From NCBI RefSeq assembly GCF_000430545.1, contig NZ_AUMF01000019.1:29891-93890 (forward strand): 64,000 nucleotides of DNA. Reading direction: 5' to 3'. Below the pieces are notes generated by a model, which was not told the origin of the DNA, ran no database searches, and worked only from the letters and a program-made list of their open reading frames with translations. Shown here in pieces: positions 35,601-46,264 of this stretch. The position numbers and the translations under genes are program-made. Origin of the DNA: Tenacibaculum ovolyticum DSM 18103. Lineage in GTDB: Bacteria; Bacteroidota; Bacteroidia; Flavobacteriales; Flavobacteriaceae. The number at the start of each line of letters is the position of its first letter. The stretch's first letter is position 1.

Positions 35601-36881
35601 ATCCCAAACAACAGGCTCTTTTCTATCTATAATTTTCTTTGCAGATTTTACAGTTTTTACAATACCTCTTTCTATTAATTTACGAATAACAAAAGGTTTG
35701 TATAATTCTGCTGCCATATCTTTTGGCAATCCACATTCAAATAATCTTAATTCTGGTCCAACAACAATTACCGAACGTGCAGAATAATCAACACGCTTAC
35801 CTAATAAGTTTTGACGGAAACGACCTTGTTTACCTTTTAAACTATCAGATAAAGATTTTAATGGTCTGTTAGATTCTGTTTTTACTGCAGATGATTTACG
35901 TGTGTTATCAAATAATGAATCTACTGATTCTTGTAACATACGTTTCTCATTACGTAAAATAACCTCAGGTGCTTTAATTTCCATTAATCGCTTTAAACGA
36001 TTGTTACGGATAATTACACGACGATATAAATCATTTAAATCTGAAGTTGCGAAACGACCACCATCTAATGGTACTAATGGACGTAATTCTGGCGGTATTA
36101 CTGGAACCGCTTTCATAATCATCCACTCTGGATTGTTTTCTCTATTTTTTTGAGAATCTCTAAAAGCTTCTACAACATTTAAACGCTTTAATGCTTCGTT
36201 TTTACGTTGCTTAGAAGTTTCAGTGTTTGCTTTATGACGTAATTCAAATGATAAAGTATCTAAATCAATTCTTTCTAATAAATCGATTAAACATTCAGCT
36301 CCCATTTTAGCAATAAACTTTGCTGGGTCTGTATCATCTAAATACATGTTTTCTTGTGGAAGTGTATCTAAAATATCTAAATACTCTTCTTCTGTTAAGA
36401 AATCCATTTTTTGTAATGGTTCTCCTTCAACAGTTTTAGCATCACCTGGTTGAATTACTACATAACGTTCGTAGTAAATAATCATATCTAACTTCTTAGA
36501 TGGTAAACCTAAAAGGTATCCCATTTTGTTAGGTAATGATCTAAAATACCAAATATGTGCTACAGGTACTACTAAATTAATGTGACCTACTCTGTCTCTA
36601 CGTACTTTTTTCTCAGTAACTTCAACTCCACATCGGTCACAAATGATTCCTTTATAACGGATTCTTTTATATTTACCACATGCACACTCATAATCCTTTA
36701 TAGGACCAAAGATACGTTCACAAAATAAACCATCTCTTTCTGGTTTGTGTGTACGGTAGTTAATCGTTTCTGGCTTTAAAACTTCACCTCTTGAAGCCTC
36801 TAAAATAGACTCAGGTGATGCTAAACCAATTGAAATTTTGTTAAACTTTTTAACAGTGTATTTTTCGTTCTTTCTTGCCAT
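32610..36881 (-). CDS. rpoC: RNA polymerase beta-prime subunit
   Basis: The 1423-residue protein shows the zinc-ribbon [23 protein letters not shown] near residue 70, the catalytic [12 protein letters not shown] near residue 480 holding Mg2+, the second zinc site ([13 protein letters not shown]) and the [20 protein letters not shown] stretch near the C-terminus. The beta-prime subunit forms the catalytic centre with RpoB. It is 104 bases downstream of rpoB, with a stable intercistronic hairpin between. Length and motifs are normal for Bacteroidota. Confidence 0.99.
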   Translation of the reverse strand: MARKNEKYTVKKFNKISIGLASPESILEASRGEVLKPETINYRTHKPERDGLFCERIFGPIKDYECACGKYKRIRYKGIICDRCGVEVTEKKVRRDRVGHINLVVPVAHIWYFRSLPNKMGYLLGLPSKKLDMIIYYERYVVIQPGDAKTVEGEPLQKMDFLTEEEYLDILDTLPQENMYLDDTDPAKFIAKMGAECLIDLLERIDLDTLSFELRHKANTETSKQRKNEALKRLNVVEAFRDSQKNRENNPEWMIMKAVPVIPPELRPLVPLDGGRFATSDLNDLYRRVIIRNNRLKRLMEIKAPEVILRNEKRMLQESVDSLFDNTRKSSAVKTESNRPLKSLSDSLKGKQGRFRQNLLGKRVDYSARSVIVVGPELRLFECGLPKDMAAELYKPFVIRKLIERGIVKTVKSAKKIIDRKEPVVWDILENVIKGHPVLLNRAPTLHRLGIQAFQPKLIEGKAIRLHPLACSAFNADFDGDQMAVHLPLGPEAILEAQLLMLGSHNILNPANGAPITVPSQDMVLGLYYMTKERKSTPEVPVKGEGLIFYSPEEVIIALNEERVDLNAGIKVRTHDVVDGEAVTRIIATTVGRVLFNEKVPKAAGYINEVLTKKSLRDIIGGILKVTDIPSIGDFLDEIKNMGYRYAFEGGLSFSLGDIIIPPEKHTMIADANKEVDAVVGNYNMGMLTQKERYNQVIDIWGRTNNQLTELSMKRLREDQQGFNSVFMMLDSGARGSKEQIRQLTGMRGLMAKPKKSTAGGGEIIENPILSNFKEGLSILEYFISTHGARKGLADTALKTADAGYLTRRLVDVSQDVIVNEVDCGTLRGLEVTPLKKNDEIVESLSDRITGRTSLHNVYAPNSDEILVESGELITVKLADKIQSSGIDAVEVRSALTCESQRGICEKCYGQSLSTGKKVQRGEAVGVIAAQSIGEPGTQLTLRTFHVGGVAGNISEENKLIAKFDGKVKIEDLRTVNGKDNDGKEIEIVISRTAEIKIIDKKTDIVLSTNIIPYGSTIFNKDIKTIKKGDAVCQWDSFNGVIVSEFGGRVKFDNLEQGINYSVEIDEQTGFQEKVMIDSKNKKIIASLIIEDADGNALRSYSLPVGAHLMVSDGDKVESGHTLVKIPRKSGKAGDITGGLPRVTELFEARNPSNPAVIAQIDGVVSFGKIKRGNREIIIESKTGDITKYLVKLSNQILVQENDFIKAGMPLSDGATTPIDILNIKGPSAVQEYLVNEIQEVYRLQGVKINDKHFEVVVRQMMRKVRIIDSGDTLFLENQLIHKNDFITDNDNIYGMKVVEDAGDSENLKPGQMVSARQLRDENSILRRADKNLVAARDAQPATAEQVLQGITRASLQTKSFISAASFQETTKVLNEAAVNGKIDTLEGLKENVIVGKRIPAGTGMRSYDHQIVGPREEMEKNL

Positions 36882-36940
36882 AATAAGTAATGGATTCGAA
36901 TTAAAAATTTGTCTCGATGAGACGTATATTTAAAATGATT

Positions 36941-36973
36941 TATCATTAGGTAATTAAAAATTACCTAATGATA
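36941..36973 (-). other. Intercistronic hairpin between rpoB and rpoC
   Basis: A perfect 15-bp stem (36941-36955 with 36959-36973, loop AAA) lies in the rpoB-rpoC gap. No U-run follows directly, so it looks like an RNA processing or stability element rather than a terminator. Confidence 0.6.
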
Positions 36974-36985
36974 TTTCACTGTTTG

Positions 36986-39900
36986 TTATTCCTCTAATTT
37001 AACATCTAATCCTAAACCTTTCAGTTCATGCATTAATACGTTAAATGATTCTGGTAAACCTGGTTCTGGCATAGTTTCACCTTTTACGATTGCTTCGTAA
37101 GTTTTGGCTCTACCTAATACATCATCAGATTTCACTGTTAAGATTTCTCTTAAGATACTTGATGCACCATATGCTTCAAGTGCCCAAACTTCCATCTCTC
37201 CAAAACGCTGACCTCCAAACTGAGCTTTACCTCCTAATGGTTGTTGTGTAATTAATGAGTAAGGTCCAATAGAACGCGCGTGCATTTTATCTTCAATCAT
37301 GTGACCTAACTTAATCATATAAATTATACCTACTGTTGCTGGCTGATCGAAACGTTTTCCTGTACCTCCATCATATAAATATGTATGTCCGTAACGTGGA
37401 ATTCCAGCTTCGTCTGTCAATGCGTTAATTTGATCAATATTTGCTCCATCAAAAATTGGTGTTGCATACTTTTGATCTAATTTTTGTCCTGCCCATCCAA
37501 GAACAGTTTCATAAATTTGACCAATGTTCATACGCGATGGTACACCTAATGGATTTAATACAATATCTACTGGAGTTCCGTCTTCTAAGAAAGGCATGTC
37601 TTCTGCTCTAACTATACGAGCAACAATACCTTTGTTTCCGTGACGTCCTGCCATCTTATCTCCTACTTTTAATTTACGTTTTTTGGCAACATAAATTTTA
37701 GCTAGTTTTAAGATTCCTGCTGGTAATTCATCTCCTACAGAAATAGTGAATTTTTCACGACGTAAGGCTCCTTGTAAATCGTTAACTTTAATTTTATAAT
37801 TGTGAACTAATTCAACAACTAATCTATTTAAAGTTTTATCTGTAGTCCAAGTTCCGTGTAAGTGTGTAAAATCACCTACAGAGTTTAACATTTTTTGAGT
37901 AAACTTTTTACCTTTTGGTAAAACCTCTTCTCCTAAATCATTAAATACTCCTTGAGAAGTTTTTCCAGTAATTAAATTGAATAACTTTTCAATTAAAATA
38001 TCTTTTAAACCTTCAAACTTATGTACATAAGATGCTTCTAAAGTTGCTATTGCTTCTTTATCACGAGCACGTTTTGTCTTATCTTTTACAGCACGTTGAA
38101 ATAATTTCTTATTAATTACTACACCTCTTAATGATGGAGAAGCTTTTAATGATGCATCTTTTACATCTCCTGCTTTATCACCAAAAATAGCACGTAATAA
38201 TTTTTCTTCTGGAGTTGGATCAGATTCTCCTTTAGGCGTAATCTTACCAATTAAGATATCACCAGGATTTACCTCTGCTCCAATACGAATCATCCCGTTT
38301 TCATCTAAGTCTTTAGTAGCCTCTTCAGAAACATTAGGAATATCATTCGTTAATTCTTCAGCTCCTAATTTCGTATCACGAACATCTAATGAATATTCAT
38401 CAATATGAATAGAAGTAAAGATATCTTCACGAACTACTTTTTCAGAAATTACAATTGCATCCTCAAAGTTATACCCTTTCCAAGGCATAAAGGCTACTTT
38501 CATATTTCTACCTAAAGCTAATTCTCCTTTTTGTGTTGCATATCCTTCACAAAGTACTTGACCTTCTTGAACTCTATCACCAACTTTTACAATTGGCTTA
38601 AGGTTAATGTTTGTACCTTGATTCGTTTTTCTAAACTTAATTAAGTTATAAGAAATTTCATCTGAATCGAAACTTACTAAGCGCTCTTCTTCTGATCTAT
38701 CGTACTTAATTGTTATTTTATTTGCATCAACATATTCAATAACACCTGCTCCTTCTGCATTTATTAAAATACGAGAATCTTTAGCTACTCTACGCTCTAA
38801 TCCTGTACCTACAATTGGAGATTCTGGACGTAATAATGGAACTGCTTGACGCATCATGTTCGATCCCATTAATGCACGGTTGGCATCATCATGTTCTAAG
38901 AAAGGAATTAATGATGCTGATATAGATGCAATCTGGTTAGGAGCAACATCCATGTAATCAATTTCTGTTGGAGTAACAACTGGAAAGTCACCACCCTCAC
39001 GTGAAATTAATTTATCACCAACGAAATCACCATCTGCACTAACTTCTAAATTAGATTGTGCAAACTTCATTCCTTCTTCTTCCTCAGCACTTAAATAAAT
39101 ATGCTCTTGATCTAAATCTATGTTTCCTTCAATAACCTTCTTATAAGGTGTTTCGATAAAACCTAAATTATTCACCTTAGCAAATACAGCTAAAGATGAA
39201 ATTAATCCAATGTTCGGTCCTTCAGGAGTTTCAATTGGACATAAACGACCATAGTGTGTATAGTGAACATCACGAACCTCAAATCCTGCTCTTTCTCTAG
39301 ATAAACCTCCAGGTCCTAAAGCTGATAAACGACGTTTGTGTGTAATCTCTGCTAATGGATTTGTTTGATCCATAAATTGAGATAACTGGTTAGTACCAAA
39401 GAAAGAATTAATTACAGAAGATAATGTTTTTGCATTAATTAAATCAATTGGAGTAAATACTTCGTTATCACGTACATTCATTCTTTCACGAATAGTACGA
39501 GCCATACGAGCTAAACCAACACCGAATTGACCTGCTAGTTGTTCACCAACAGTTCTTACACGACGATTAGATAAGTGATCAATATCATCTACTTCTGCTT
39601 TTGAGTTAATTAACTCAATTAAGTATTTGATAATTGTAATAATATCGTTCTTAGTTAATACCTTCTGATCAATCGGTTCGTTTAACTGTAATTTGGTGTT
39701 CATTCTAAAACGACCAACTTCTCCTAAACTATAACGTTGCTCAGAGAAAAATAATTTTTCAATTATTCCTCTTGCTGTCTCCTCATCTGGCGGCTCAGCA
39801 TTACGTAATTGTCTATAAACATGTTCTACTGCTTCTTTTTCAGAATTCGTAGGATCTTTTTGTAATGTATTGTGGATGATTGCATAATCTGCCATGTCAT

Positions 39901-40798
39901 TATCTACCTTATGTAATAAGATAGTTTTTGCACCTGCATCAATTATTTCATCAATATGTTCTTTTTCTATGATTGTATCACGATCGAAAACAATTTCGTT
40001 TCGTTCTATCGATACAACTTCTCCTGTATCTTCATCTACAAAATCTTCATGCCAAGTTTTTAAAACTCTAGCAGCTAATTTACGCCCTAATATTTTCTTT
40101 AATCCAGCTTTAGAAACTTTTACTTCTTCTGCTAAATCAAAAATTTCTAAAATATCTTTATCTCTTTCAAAACCAATGGCTCTGAATAATGTTGTTACTG
40201 GTAATTTTTTCTTTCTATCAATATAAGCATACATTACTTGATTGATATCAGTTGCAAATTCTATCCAAGATCCTTTAAAAGGAATTACTCTTGCTGAGTA
40301 TAATTTGGTTCCGTTTGCGTGGAATGATTGTCCAAAGAAAACACCTGGTGAACGGTGTAACTGAGAAACTACAACTCTTTCTGCTCCATTAATAATGAAA
40401 GTTCCAGAATTAGTCATATAAGGAATAGTACCTAAATATACGTCTTGAACAATTGTTTCAAAATCTTCATGTTCAGGATCTGTACAGTAAAGCTTTAATC
40501 TTGCCTTTAAAGGTACACTATGTGTTAATCCTCTTTCAATACATTCTTGAATGCTATATCTTGGTGGATCTACAAAATAGTCTAAAAATTCTAATACAAA
40601 TTGATTACGTGTATCTGTAATCGGAAAGTTATCCATGAAGGTTTTATACAAACCTTCTTCACCTCGCTCATCAGCCTTTGTTTGCAATTGAAAAAAATCT
40701 TGAAAAGATTTTACTTGAATATCTAGAAAATCAGGATAGTCAGTTCTTAATTGCGATGATGCGAAGTTAATTCTTTCAGTAGTGTTTATCGTTGCCAA
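36986..40798 (-). CDS. rpoB: RNA polymerase beta subunit
   Basis: The 1270-residue protein carries the rifampicin region [47 protein letters not shown] with wild-type D, H and S at the usual resistance positions, the [22 protein letters not shown] segment and the C-terminal [11 protein letters not shown] that contacts RpoC. Mutations at this region often confer rifampicin resistance; none is visible. It is 238 bases after rplL, across an attenuator-like hairpin region, and leads into rpoC. Confidence 0.99.
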   Translation of the reverse strand: MATINTTERINFASSQLRTDYPDFLDIQVKSFQDFFQLQTKADERGEEGLYKTFMDNFPITDTRNQFVLEFLDYFVDPPRYSIQECIERGLTHSVPLKARLKLYCTDPEHEDFETIVQDVYLGTIPYMTNSGTFIINGAERVVVSQLHRSPGVFFGQSFHANGTKLYSARVIPFKGSWIEFATDINQVMYAYIDRKKKLPVTTLFRAIGFERDKDILEIFDLAEEVKVSKAGLKKILGRKLAARVLKTWHEDFVDEDTGEVVSIERNEIVFDRDTIIEKEHIDEIIDAGAKTILLHKVDNDMADYAIIHNTLQKDPTNSEKEAVEHVYRQLRNAEPPDEETARGIIEKLFFSEQRYSLGEVGRFRMNTKLQLNEPIDQKVLTKNDIITIIKYLIELINSKAEVDDIDHLSNRRVRTVGEQLAGQFGVGLARMARTIRERMNVRDNEVFTPIDLINAKTLSSVINSFFGTNQLSQFMDQTNPLAEITHKRRLSALGPGGLSRERAGFEVRDVHYTHYGRLCPIETPEGPNIGLISSLAVFAKVNNLGFIETPYKKVIEGNIDLDQEHIYLSAEEEEGMKFAQSNLEVSADGDFVGDKLISREGGDFPVVTPTEIDYMDVAPNQIASISASLIPFLEHDDANRALMGSNMMRQAVPLLRPESPIVGTGLERRVAKDSRILINAEGAGVIEYVDANKITIKYDRSEEERLVSFDSDEISYNLIKFRKTNQGTNINLKPIVKVGDRVQEGQVLCEGYATQKGELALGRNMKVAFMPWKGYNFEDAIVISEKVVREDIFTSIHIDEYSLDVRDTKLGAEELTNDIPNVSEEATKDLDENGMIRIGAEVNPGDILIGKITPKGESDPTPEEKLLRAIFGDKAGDVKDASLKASPSLRGVVINKKLFQRAVKDKTKRARDKEAIATLEASYVHKFEGLKDILIEKLFNLITGKTSQGVFNDLGEEVLPKGKKFTQKMLNSVGDFTHLHGTWTTDKTLNRLVVELVHNYKIKVNDLQGALRREKFTISVGDELPAGILKLAKIYVAKKRKLKVGDKMAGRHGNKGIVARIVRAEDMPFLEDGTPVDIVLNPLGVPSRMNIGQIYETVLGWAGQKLDQKYATPIFDGANIDQINALTDEAGIPRYGHTYLYDGGTGKRFDQPATVGIIYMIKLGHMIEDKMHARSIGPYSLITQQPLGGKAQFGGQRFGEMEVWALEAYGASSILREILTVKSDDVLGRAKTYEAIVKGETMPEPGLPESFNVLMHELKGLGLDVKLEE

Positions 40799-40960
40799 AA
40801 GAGATGCTATTTTTAAATTAAAAATATTATTTTTTGAAACTTTCTCGTTTCAATAATGCAATTTTAATTGCTTTGCTGATTTTAAAACCAGCTCTTTTAT
40901 AGTCGTATTATTACAAATTTATAGTTGTAATAAAATAAAGAACGAATATATACACAAAAT

Positions 40961-41028
40961 GGTTTAGGACTAGAAACATGTGTTCCTAGTACCTAAACCT
41001 TAATTGTTTTATCCCGTATTATACCGGG
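40961..41028 (-). other. Attenuator-like hairpins between rplL and rpoB
   Basis: The 238-base gap holds two structures: CCCG-N8-CGGG near 41013-41028 and a longer hairpin at 40961-40998 pairing GGTTTAGG-ACTAG with CTAGT-A-CCTAAACC. On the minus strand the second is followed by ATTTTG, as in a partial terminator. Partial termination here would set the ratio of ribosomal protein to polymerase, as known from the E. coli rplL-rpoB attenuator. The rest of the gap shows nothing else. Confidence 0.55.
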
Positions 41029-41036
41029 AGTATAGC

Positions 41037-41408
41037 TTACTTAAGCTCTACTTCAGCTCCTGCTTCTTCTAAAGATTTTTGAAGACCTTCTGCTTCATCT
41101 TTAGTTACTCCTTCTTTGATTGGTGCTGGTGCACTATCAACGATTGCCTTAGCATCTTTTAAACCTAATCCAGTTAATTCTTTAACTAACTTTACTACAG
41201 CTAATTTAGAACCACCTGCTGCTTTTAAGATAACATCAAATTCAGTTTTCTCTTCTGCTGCTTCTCCTCCTGCTGCTGGACCTGCTACTGCTACTGCTGC
41301 TGCTGCTGGCTCAATACCGTACTCATCTTTTAAAATATCAGCTAATTCATTAACCTCTTTTACTGTTAAGTTAACTAATTGCTCTGCGAAATCTTTTAAA
41401 TCTGCCAT
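41037..41408 (-). CDS. rplL: 50S ribosomal protein L7/L12
   Basis: The 123-residue protein has the helical N-terminal dimer domain ([30 protein letters not shown]), a flexible alanine-rich hinge ([14 protein letters not shown]) and the conserved C-domain [42 protein letters not shown]. It forms the ribosomal stalk that recruits translation GTPases. It lies 48 bases after rplJ in the usual rplKAJL order and is followed by the hairpin region before rpoB. Confidence 0.99.
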   Translation of the reverse strand: MADLKDFAEQLVNLTVKEVNELADILKDEYGIEPAAAAVAVAGPAAGGEAAEEKTEFDVILKAAGGSKLAVVKLVKELTGLGLKDAKAIVDSAPAPIKEGVTKDEAEGLQKSLEEAGAEVELK

Positions 41409-41456
41409 TTTAATTGTTTTTTGAAATTTTATTATTTAGTTTATTAGTGCGCGTAA

Positions 41457-41972
41457 TTATTTTTCTGATAACGTCTTTAAGATACCAGATAACTTATTAC
41501 CTCCTGATTGTAATGCTGAAACAACATTCTTAGCAGGTGATTGTAATAATGAGATAATATCTCCAATAAGTTCTTCTTTAGACTTAATGTTAACAAGTGC
41601 GTCTAATTGGTCATCTCCAACATAAACTGACTCTTCAACAAAAGCACCTTTTAATAAAGGCTTGTCTGATTTTTTTCTGAACTCTTTGATAACTTTTGCA
41701 GGTGCATTTGACACCTCAGAAATCATCATTGAAGTATTTCCTTTTAAAGCATTTGGTAAATCTCCAAAGTCTTTATCAGAAGCTTCCATTGCTTTTGAAA
41801 GCAATGTGTTTTTAACAACAGCTAATTCTACGTTAGCTTTAAAACAAGCTCTACGTAAGTTAGATGTAGTAACTGCATCTAAACCAGAAATATCTGCTAA
41901 ATAGATGGTACTTGTATCTGCTAATCTTGCTGTTAAATCTTCTATTACTTGTAATTTGTCTTCTCTTGTCAT
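41457..41972 (-). CDS. rplJ: 50S ribosomal protein L10
   Basis: I start at ATG 41972 (MTREDKLQVIEDLTARL), because upstream codons would extend into the rplA tail. The 171-residue protein has the L10 core (IYLADISGLDAVTTSNLRRACFKANVELAVVKNTLLSKAM) and a C-terminal helix that binds L12 dimers. It is the stalk base on 23S rRNA and, in other bacteria, autoregulates the rplJL transcript. It starts 19 bases after rplA and ends 48 bases before rplL. Confidence 0.98.
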   Translation of the reverse strand: MTREDKLQVIEDLTARLADTSTIYLADISGLDAVTTSNLRRACFKANVELAVVKNTLLSKAMEASDKDFGDLPNALKGNTSMMISEVSNAPAKVIKEFRKKSDKPLLKGAFVEESVYVGDDQLDALVNIKSKEELIGDIISLLQSPAKNVVSALQSGGNKLSGILKTLSEK

Positions 41973-41991
41973 AATTAAAAGTTTAACTGTC

Positions 41992-42684
41992 TTATAAAGA
42001 CACAGATTTTTCATCTACAGCAACACTAGGACTCATAGTAGAAGACATAAAAATACTCTTTATATAATCTCCTTTAGCCGCTGTTGGCTTTAGTTTAATT
42101 AACGTTTGTAATAACTCATTTGCATTTTCTTGAATCTTCTCAGCATCAAAAGATACTTTTCCGATTGCAGCGTGTACAATACCAGTTTTATCAACTTTAA
42201 AGTCAATTTTACCAGCTTTAACTTCTTGTACTGCTTTTGCAACATTCATAGTTACTGTACCTGTTTTTGGGTTAGGCATTAAACCTCTTGGTCCTAAAAC
42301 ACGACCTAAAGGACCTAATTTACCCATAACACTTGGCATAGTAATAATAACATCAACATCAGTCCAACCTCCTTTAATCTTTTGAAGATATTCATCTAAT
42401 CCAACATAATCTGCACCTGCTGCTGTAGCTTCTGCTTCTTTATCTGGAGTAACTAATGCTAATACTTTAACATCTTTACCTGTTCCATGTGGTAATGTTA
42501 CAACTCCACGTACCATTTGATTTGCTTTACGAGGATCTACTCCTAAACGTACTGCTAAATCAACTGATGCGTCAAATTTTACATTTGTAATTTCTTTAAC
42601 TAAGGCTGATGCATCTTTTAAGCTGTAAACTTTAGAGCTATCTACCTTAGAACGAGCTTCTTTTTGCTTTCTAGTAATTGCCAT
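41992..42684 (-). CDS. rplA: 50S ribosomal protein L1
   Basis: The 230-residue protein matches L1: [48 protein letters not shown] and the conserved [25 protein letters not shown] near residue 120. It binds 23S rRNA at the L1 stalk and, in E. coli, represses its own operon. It lies 20 bases after rplK and 19 bases before rplJ. Confidence 0.99.
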   Translation of the reverse strand: MAITRKQKEARSKVDSSKVYSLKDASALVKEITNVKFDASVDLAVRLGVDPRKANQMVRGVVTLPHGTGKDVKVLALVTPDKEAEATAAGADYVGLDEYLQKIKGGWTDVDVIITMPSVMGKLGPLGRVLGPRGLMPNPKTGTVTMNVAKAVQEVKAGKIDFKVDKTGIVHAAIGKVSFDAEKIQENANELLQTLIKLKPTAAKGDYIKSIFMSSTMSPSVAVDEKSVSL

Positions 42685-42704
42685 TTCTAAATATGTTTTA
42701 AAGT

Positions 42705-43142
42705 TTAAGCAGGTGCATTACCTGTTACTGTTAATCCCATAGAACGAGCAGTTCCGGCAATCATTTTCATTGCAGATTCGACTTTAAAGGCATTCATATC
42801 TACCATTTTGTCTTCTGCAATTCCTCTAATTTGATCCCAAGAAACACTTGCTACTTTTTTCCTATTTGGTTCTCCTGAACCCTTCTTAATTTTGGCCGCT
42901 TCTAATAATTGTACTGCAGCTGGTGGCGTTTTTACAACAAACTCGAAAGATTTGTCTTTATAAACGGTAATCACAACAGGTAATACTTTACCTTGTTTGT
43001 CCTGTGTACGAGCATTAAATTGCTTACAGAACTCCATGATATTAACACCGGCAGCACCTAAAGCGGGTCCAACTGGTGGCGACGGATTCGCAGCACCTCC
43101 CCTTACTTGTAGTTTAACTAATTTACTTACTTCTTTTGCCAT
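42705..43142 (-). CDS. rplK: 50S ribosomal protein L11
   Basis: The 145-residue protein has the canonical L11 start ([41 protein letters not shown]), the linker [21 protein letters not shown] and the rRNA-binding C-terminus ([33 protein letters not shown]). L11 forms the GTPase-associated centre. It follows nusG by 65 bases. Confidence 0.99.
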   Translation of the reverse strand: MAKEVSKLVKLQVRGGAANPSPPVGPALGAAGVNIMEFCKQFNARTQDKQGKVLPVVITVYKDKSFEFVVKTPPAAVQLLEAAKIKKGSGEPNRKKVASVSWDQIRGIAEDKMVDMNAFKVESAMKMIAGTARSMGLTVTGNAPA

Positions 43143-43207
43143 TGTTTAAGATTTAATGATATGTTTAAAATGGAAGCTTCAAACACATCTAAATATAGGT
43201 GTAACGA

Positions 43208-43756
43208 TTATATTTTTTCTACTTGCATATAGTTTAACTCTAATGGTGTTTTTCTTCCAAAAATCTTAACCATTACTTCTAACTTACGCTTTTCCTCATT
43301 AACTTTCTCAACTGTTCCGTCGAATCCATTAAAAGGCCCGTCAATTACTTTTACTGTTTCACCAGTGTTATAAGGAATTGCGATGTTTTCATCTTTTACA
43401 GAAAGTTCATCAACTTTACCTAACATTCTGTTTACTTCAGATTTACGCATTGGTACTGGTTCACCACCTTTAGTTTCACCTAAAAAACCAATAACACCTG
43501 TTACTGATTTTATTACGTGAGGTACTTCTCCTGCTAAATTAGCTTCTACCATTACATAACCTGGAAAGTAAACTCTTTCTCTGTTAACTTTCTTTCCGTT
43601 TCTTACTTGAATAACTTTTTCTGTAGGTACAATTACTTTACTTACATAATCAGACAATCCAAAACGAGCAATTTCAGTCTCGATATAAGTTTTCACCTTA
43701 TTCTCTTGACCTCCAACAGCTCTAACGACATACCACTTCATCACCGATTCAGCCAT
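43208..43756 (-). CDS. nusG: Transcription termination/antitermination factor NusG
   Basis: The 182-residue protein has the NGN domain (WYVVRAVGGQENKVKTYIE, VYFPGYVMVEANL, VTGVIGFLGETKGGEPVPM) and the C-terminal KOW motif (GETVKVIDGPFNGFDGTVEKVNEEKRKLEVMVKIFGRKTPLELNYMQVEKI). It links RNA polymerase to the leading ribosome and Rho. It follows secE by three bases. Confidence 0.99.
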   Translation of the reverse strand: MAESVMKWYVVRAVGGQENKVKTYIETEIARFGLSDYVSKVIVPTEKVIQVRNGKKVNRERVYFPGYVMVEANLAGEVPHVIKSVTGVIGFLGETKGGEPVPMRKSEVNRMLGKVDELSVKDENIAIPYNTGETVKVIDGPFNGFDGTVEKVNEEKRKLEVMVKIFGRKTPLELNYMQVEKI

Positions 43757-43759
43757 GGT

Positions 43760-43957
43760 CTATTGATTAAACATTTGAAAAAAATTATCTAATCCTGTTT
43801 GAAAAACTTTATCTACTCCTGCTACTACTAAAGCAAAGACAATTGTAAATGCAGCAACAACTACAGTAGACTTTTGTGCTTCTTCTCTAGAAACCCATGT
43901 CATATTTGTATTTAATTCTTCGAAAGAACCTTTGATGTATTGTATAAAGTTATTCAT
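43760..43957 (-). CDS. secE: Preprotein translocase subunit SecE
   Basis: The 65-residue protein has a cytoplasmic amphipathic helix (IQYIKGSFEELNTNMTWVSREEAQKSTVVV) and one membrane segment (AAFTIVFALVVAGVDKVFQTGLDNFF), the single-helix form of SecE. It clamps SecY in the translocon. It sits between tRNA-Trp and nusG, in the order known from many bacteria. Confidence 0.97.
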   Translation of the reverse strand: MNNFIQYIKGSFEELNTNMTWVSREEAQKSTVVVAAFTIVFALVVAGVDKVFQTGLDNFFQMFNQ

Positions 43958-43972
43958 GTCATTATTCTTTTA

Positions 43973-44001
43973 ACGAGCTGTGATTTAATACCACAGCTCG
44001 T
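43973..44001 (-). other. Hairpin between tRNA-Trp and secE
   Basis: ACGAGCTGTG (43973-43982) pairs with CACAGCTCGT (43992-44001). No U-run follows, so processing of the tRNA from the mRNA, or weak termination, are both possible. Confidence 0.5.
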
Positions 44002-44011
44002 CTTAATTATG

Positions 44012-44083
44012 CACGGACGGAGAGATTCGAACTCCCGACACCTGGTTTTGGAAACCAGTGCTCTACCGCTGAACTACGCCCGT
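44012..44083 (-). tRNA. tRNA-Trp (anticodon CCA)
   Basis: The acceptor ACGGGCG pairs with CGTCCGT (one G-T), and the anticodon loop reads TTCCAAA in a CTGGT/ACCAG stem. The T loop TTCGAATC and D loop fit. The full CCA tail is not encoded. It lies between tuf and secE. Confidence 0.95.
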
Positions 44084-44093
44084 ATTTTTTTTA

Positions 44094-44123
44094 AAAGGAG
44101 TCTCTCATTTAAGAGACTCCTTT
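44094..44123 (-). terminator. Hairpin after tuf
   Basis: The 12-bp arms AAAGGAGTCTCT and its complement enclose a CATTTA loop between tuf and tRNA-Trp. On the minus strand only a short T-run follows, so termination is likely to be partial. Confidence 0.6.
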
Positions 44124-44144
44124 ATATATATTATAAACTAATAA

Positions 44145-45332
44145 TTAGTCTAAAATTTCAGTTACCTGACCTGCACCTACTGTTCTACCTCCTTCACGGA
44201 TAGCGAACTGTAAACCTAAGTTTAATGCAATTGGCTGAATTAAATCAACTGTAATAGTTAAGTTATCTCCAGGCATAACCATTTCAACTCCATCAGGAAG
44301 CATAATGTTTCCAGTTACATCAGTTGTACGTACGTAAAACTGTGGACGATAGTTGTTATGGAATGGAGTGTGACGTCCACCTTCTTCTTTCTTTAATACA
44401 TACACCTCAGCCTTAAACTTAGCGTGTGGAGTTACAGAACCTGGCTTACAGATTACCATTCCTCTTTTAATATCTTCTTTTGCAATACCTCTTAATAAGA
44501 TACCTGCGTTATCTCCAGCCTCACCTCTATCTAAGATTTGACGGAACATTTCAATACCAGTTACTGTAGAAGCTAATTTCTCAGTACCCATACCGATAAT
44601 ATCTACTGCATCACCTGAATTGATGATTCCAGTTTCAATACGACCTGTAGCAACTGTACCACGACCTGTAATAGAGAATACATCTTCAATAGGCATTAAG
44701 AAATCCTTTTCAGTTTCTCTTAAAGGCTCTTCGATCCACTCATCAACCTTAGCCATTAATTCTAAAACGGTATTAACCCATTTTTCTTCACCATTTAAAG
44801 CACCTAAAGCTGAACCAGCAACAACAGGACCATTATCTCCATCATATTCATAGAAAGATAATAATTCTCTTACTTCCATTTCTACTAACTCAAGTAACTC
44901 TTCATCATCAACCATATCCACCTTGTTTAAGAAAACAACCATACGTGGAATACCTACTTGACGACCTAATAAAATGTGCTCACGAGTTTGTGGCATTGGT
45001 CCATCTGTTGCAGCTACTACTAAAATAGCTCCATCCATTTGTGCAGCACCAGTAACCATGTTCTTTACGTAATCGGCGTGACCTGGACAGTCAACGTGTG
45101 CGTAGTGACGGTTTTCTGTTGCATATTCTACGTGAGAAGAGTTAATTGTTATACCTCTTTCTTTTTCTTCTGGTGCATTATCGATTTGATCAAAATCTCT
45201 AGCTTCAGAGAATCCTGCATCAGCTAATACTTTAGTGATAGCAGCAGTTAATGTAGTTTTACCGTGATCTACGTGACCAATAGTTCCAACATTTAAGTGG
45301 GGCTTCGAACGATCGTAAGTTTCTTTTGCCAT
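44145..45332 (-). CDS. tuf: Elongation factor Tu
   Basis: The 395-residue protein shows the G motifs [17 protein letters not shown] and NKVD, and the C-terminal beta barrels ([42 protein letters not shown]). EF-Tu delivers aminoacyl-tRNA to the ribosome. It lies in a tRNA-Thr-Tyr-Gly-Thr-tuf-tRNA-Trp unit that resembles the tufB operon of E. coli. Confidence 0.99.
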   Translation of the reverse strand: MAKETYDRSKPHLNVGTIGHVDHGKTTLTAAITKVLADAGFSEARDFDQIDNAPEEKERGITINSSHVEYATENRHYAHVDCPGHADYVKNMVTGAAQMDGAILVVAATDGPMPQTREHILLGRQVGIPRMVVFLNKVDMVDDEELLELVEMEVRELLSFYEYDGDNGPVVAGSALGALNGEEKWVNTVLELMAKVDEWIEEPLRETEKDFLMPIEDVFSITGRGTVATGRIETGIINSGDAVDIIGMGTEKLASTVTGIEMFRQILDRGEAGDNAGILLRGIAKEDIKRGMVICKPGSVTPHAKFKAEVYVLKKEEGGRHTPFHNNYRPQFYVRTTDVTGNIMLPDGVEMVMPGDNLTITVDLIQPIALNLGLQFAIREGGRTVGAGQVTEILD

Positions 45333-45405
45333 GATTATTAATTTTAATTCTTAGTTAAATATTTAGTGTTACTTTAAATTCTTTTTTAAAAAAACTCTAA
45401 AAAAG

Positions 45406-45478
45406 AGCCAATGACCGGATTTGAACCGGTGACCTCATCCCTACCAAGGATGCGCTCTACCAACTGAGCTACACCGGC
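45406..45478 (-). tRNA. tRNA-Thr (anticodon GGT)
   Basis: The acceptor GCCGGTG pairs with CATTGGC (two G-T), and the anticodon loop reads TTGGTAG between CATCC and GGATG. CCA is not encoded. It is the fourth tRNA of the tuf unit. Confidence 0.95.
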
Positions 45479-45495
45479 GTGGACAATAATTTTAG

Positions 45496-45568
45496 AGCGA
45501 AAGACCAGGTTCGAACTGGCGACATTCAGCTTGGAAGGCTGACGCTCTACCAACTGAGCTACTTTCGC
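45496..45568 (-). tRNA. tRNA-Gly (anticodon TCC)
   Basis: The acceptor GCGAAAG pairs with CTTTCGC, and the anticodon loop reads CTTCCAA between TCAGC and GCTGA. D and T arms are normal and CCA is not encoded. Confidence 0.95.
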
Positions 45569-45639
45569 GTATTTTTAAAATCTTTCATCAATAATCAAAA
45601 GTTGAAGCTTGATGTATTAACTAATCGATTTTAAAAAAG

Positions 45640-45722
45640 TGGGGAGAGCAGGATTCGAACCTGCGAAGTCGTAAGACAACGGAGTTACAGTCCGTCCCAG
45701 TTGGCCGCTTTGGTATCTCCCC
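45640..45722 (-). tRNA. tRNA-Tyr (anticodon GTA)
   Basis: The acceptor GGGGAGA pairs with TCTCCCC, the anticodon loop reads CTGTAAC between ACGGA and TCCGT, and the long variable arm of tRNA-Tyr (class II) is present, giving 83 bases. CCA is not encoded. Confidence 0.95.
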
Positions 45723-45768
45723 TTTGGTTTTTTAATAGTATGTTTAAGAACGTCTCTCTTAATTTAAG

Positions 45769-45842
45769 AGCCAATGGAGGGACTCGAACCCACGACCTGC
45801 TGATTACAAATCAGCTGCTCTAGCCAGCTGAGCTACATCGGC
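45769..45842 (-). tRNA. tRNA-Thr (anticodon TGT)
   Basis: The acceptor GCCGATG pairs with CATTGGC, and the anticodon loop reads TTTGTAA between GCTGA and TCAGC. It is the first gene of the tuf unit, downstream of the promoter at 45879-45892. Confidence 0.95.
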
Positions 45843-45878
45843 TTTTATTGTCATAAAAAACAATCCGCTATTTCTAAC

Positions 45879-45892
45879 GGACTGCAAATGTA
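45879..45892 (-). promoter_or_regulatory. Promoter core of the tRNA-tuf unit
   Basis: The minus strand reads TACATTTGCAGTCC, a perfect -7 box followed by the same six bases as at the rpsU promoter (47482-47495). The expected transcript would start with a small hairpin (TCCG/CGGA) and a U-run before tRNA-Thr, which could also terminate transcripts from hpf. Confidence 0.65.
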
Positions 45893-45941
45893 TAAAGTAA
45901 TTTTTAAACTTTAAAACTTTTTATGAATAATTTTTATATTT

Positions 45942-46250
45942 TTATGAAACTAAGGAATCCCTAAGCTTTTCTTTCGACTTCTTCAGACTTCTTTTTAAAG
46001 AATCAACCGCAATGTTTACGCCTTCTTCAAAAGTTTTATTTGTTTTTTTAACAATTATCTCATCACCTGGTATATTTATTTTAACCTCTGTGATTTTATT
46101 TTCTTTTTCACTAGTTTTCTGTACTTTTAAAAAAACTTCTACATCAACTATCTTATCATGAAACTTCTCTAAACTCCCTATTTTCTTTTCTATATAATCT
46201 ATTAAACTTTTATCTGCTGTAAAGTTTACTGACTGTGTGAATACTTTCAT
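45942..46250 (-). CDS. hpf: Ribosome hibernation-promoting factor (short HPF/YfiA type)
   Basis: The 102-residue protein matches the short HPF/RaiA domain: VFTQSVNFTADKSLIDYIEKKIGSLEKF, KVQKTSEKENKITEVKINIPGDEIIVKK and FEEGVNIAVDSLKRSLKKSKEKLRD. It binds the 30S decoding centre during stationary phase. It lies 14 bases after the tyrosine recombinase and just upstream of the tRNA-tuf promoter region. Confidence 0.92.
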   Translation of the reverse strand: MKVFTQSVNFTADKSLIDYIEKKIGSLEKFHDKIVDVEVFLKVQKTSEKENKITEVKINIPGDEIIVKKTNKTFEEGVNIAVDSLKRSLKKSKEKLRDSLVS

Positions 46251-46264
46251 AATTTTTCAATCTT

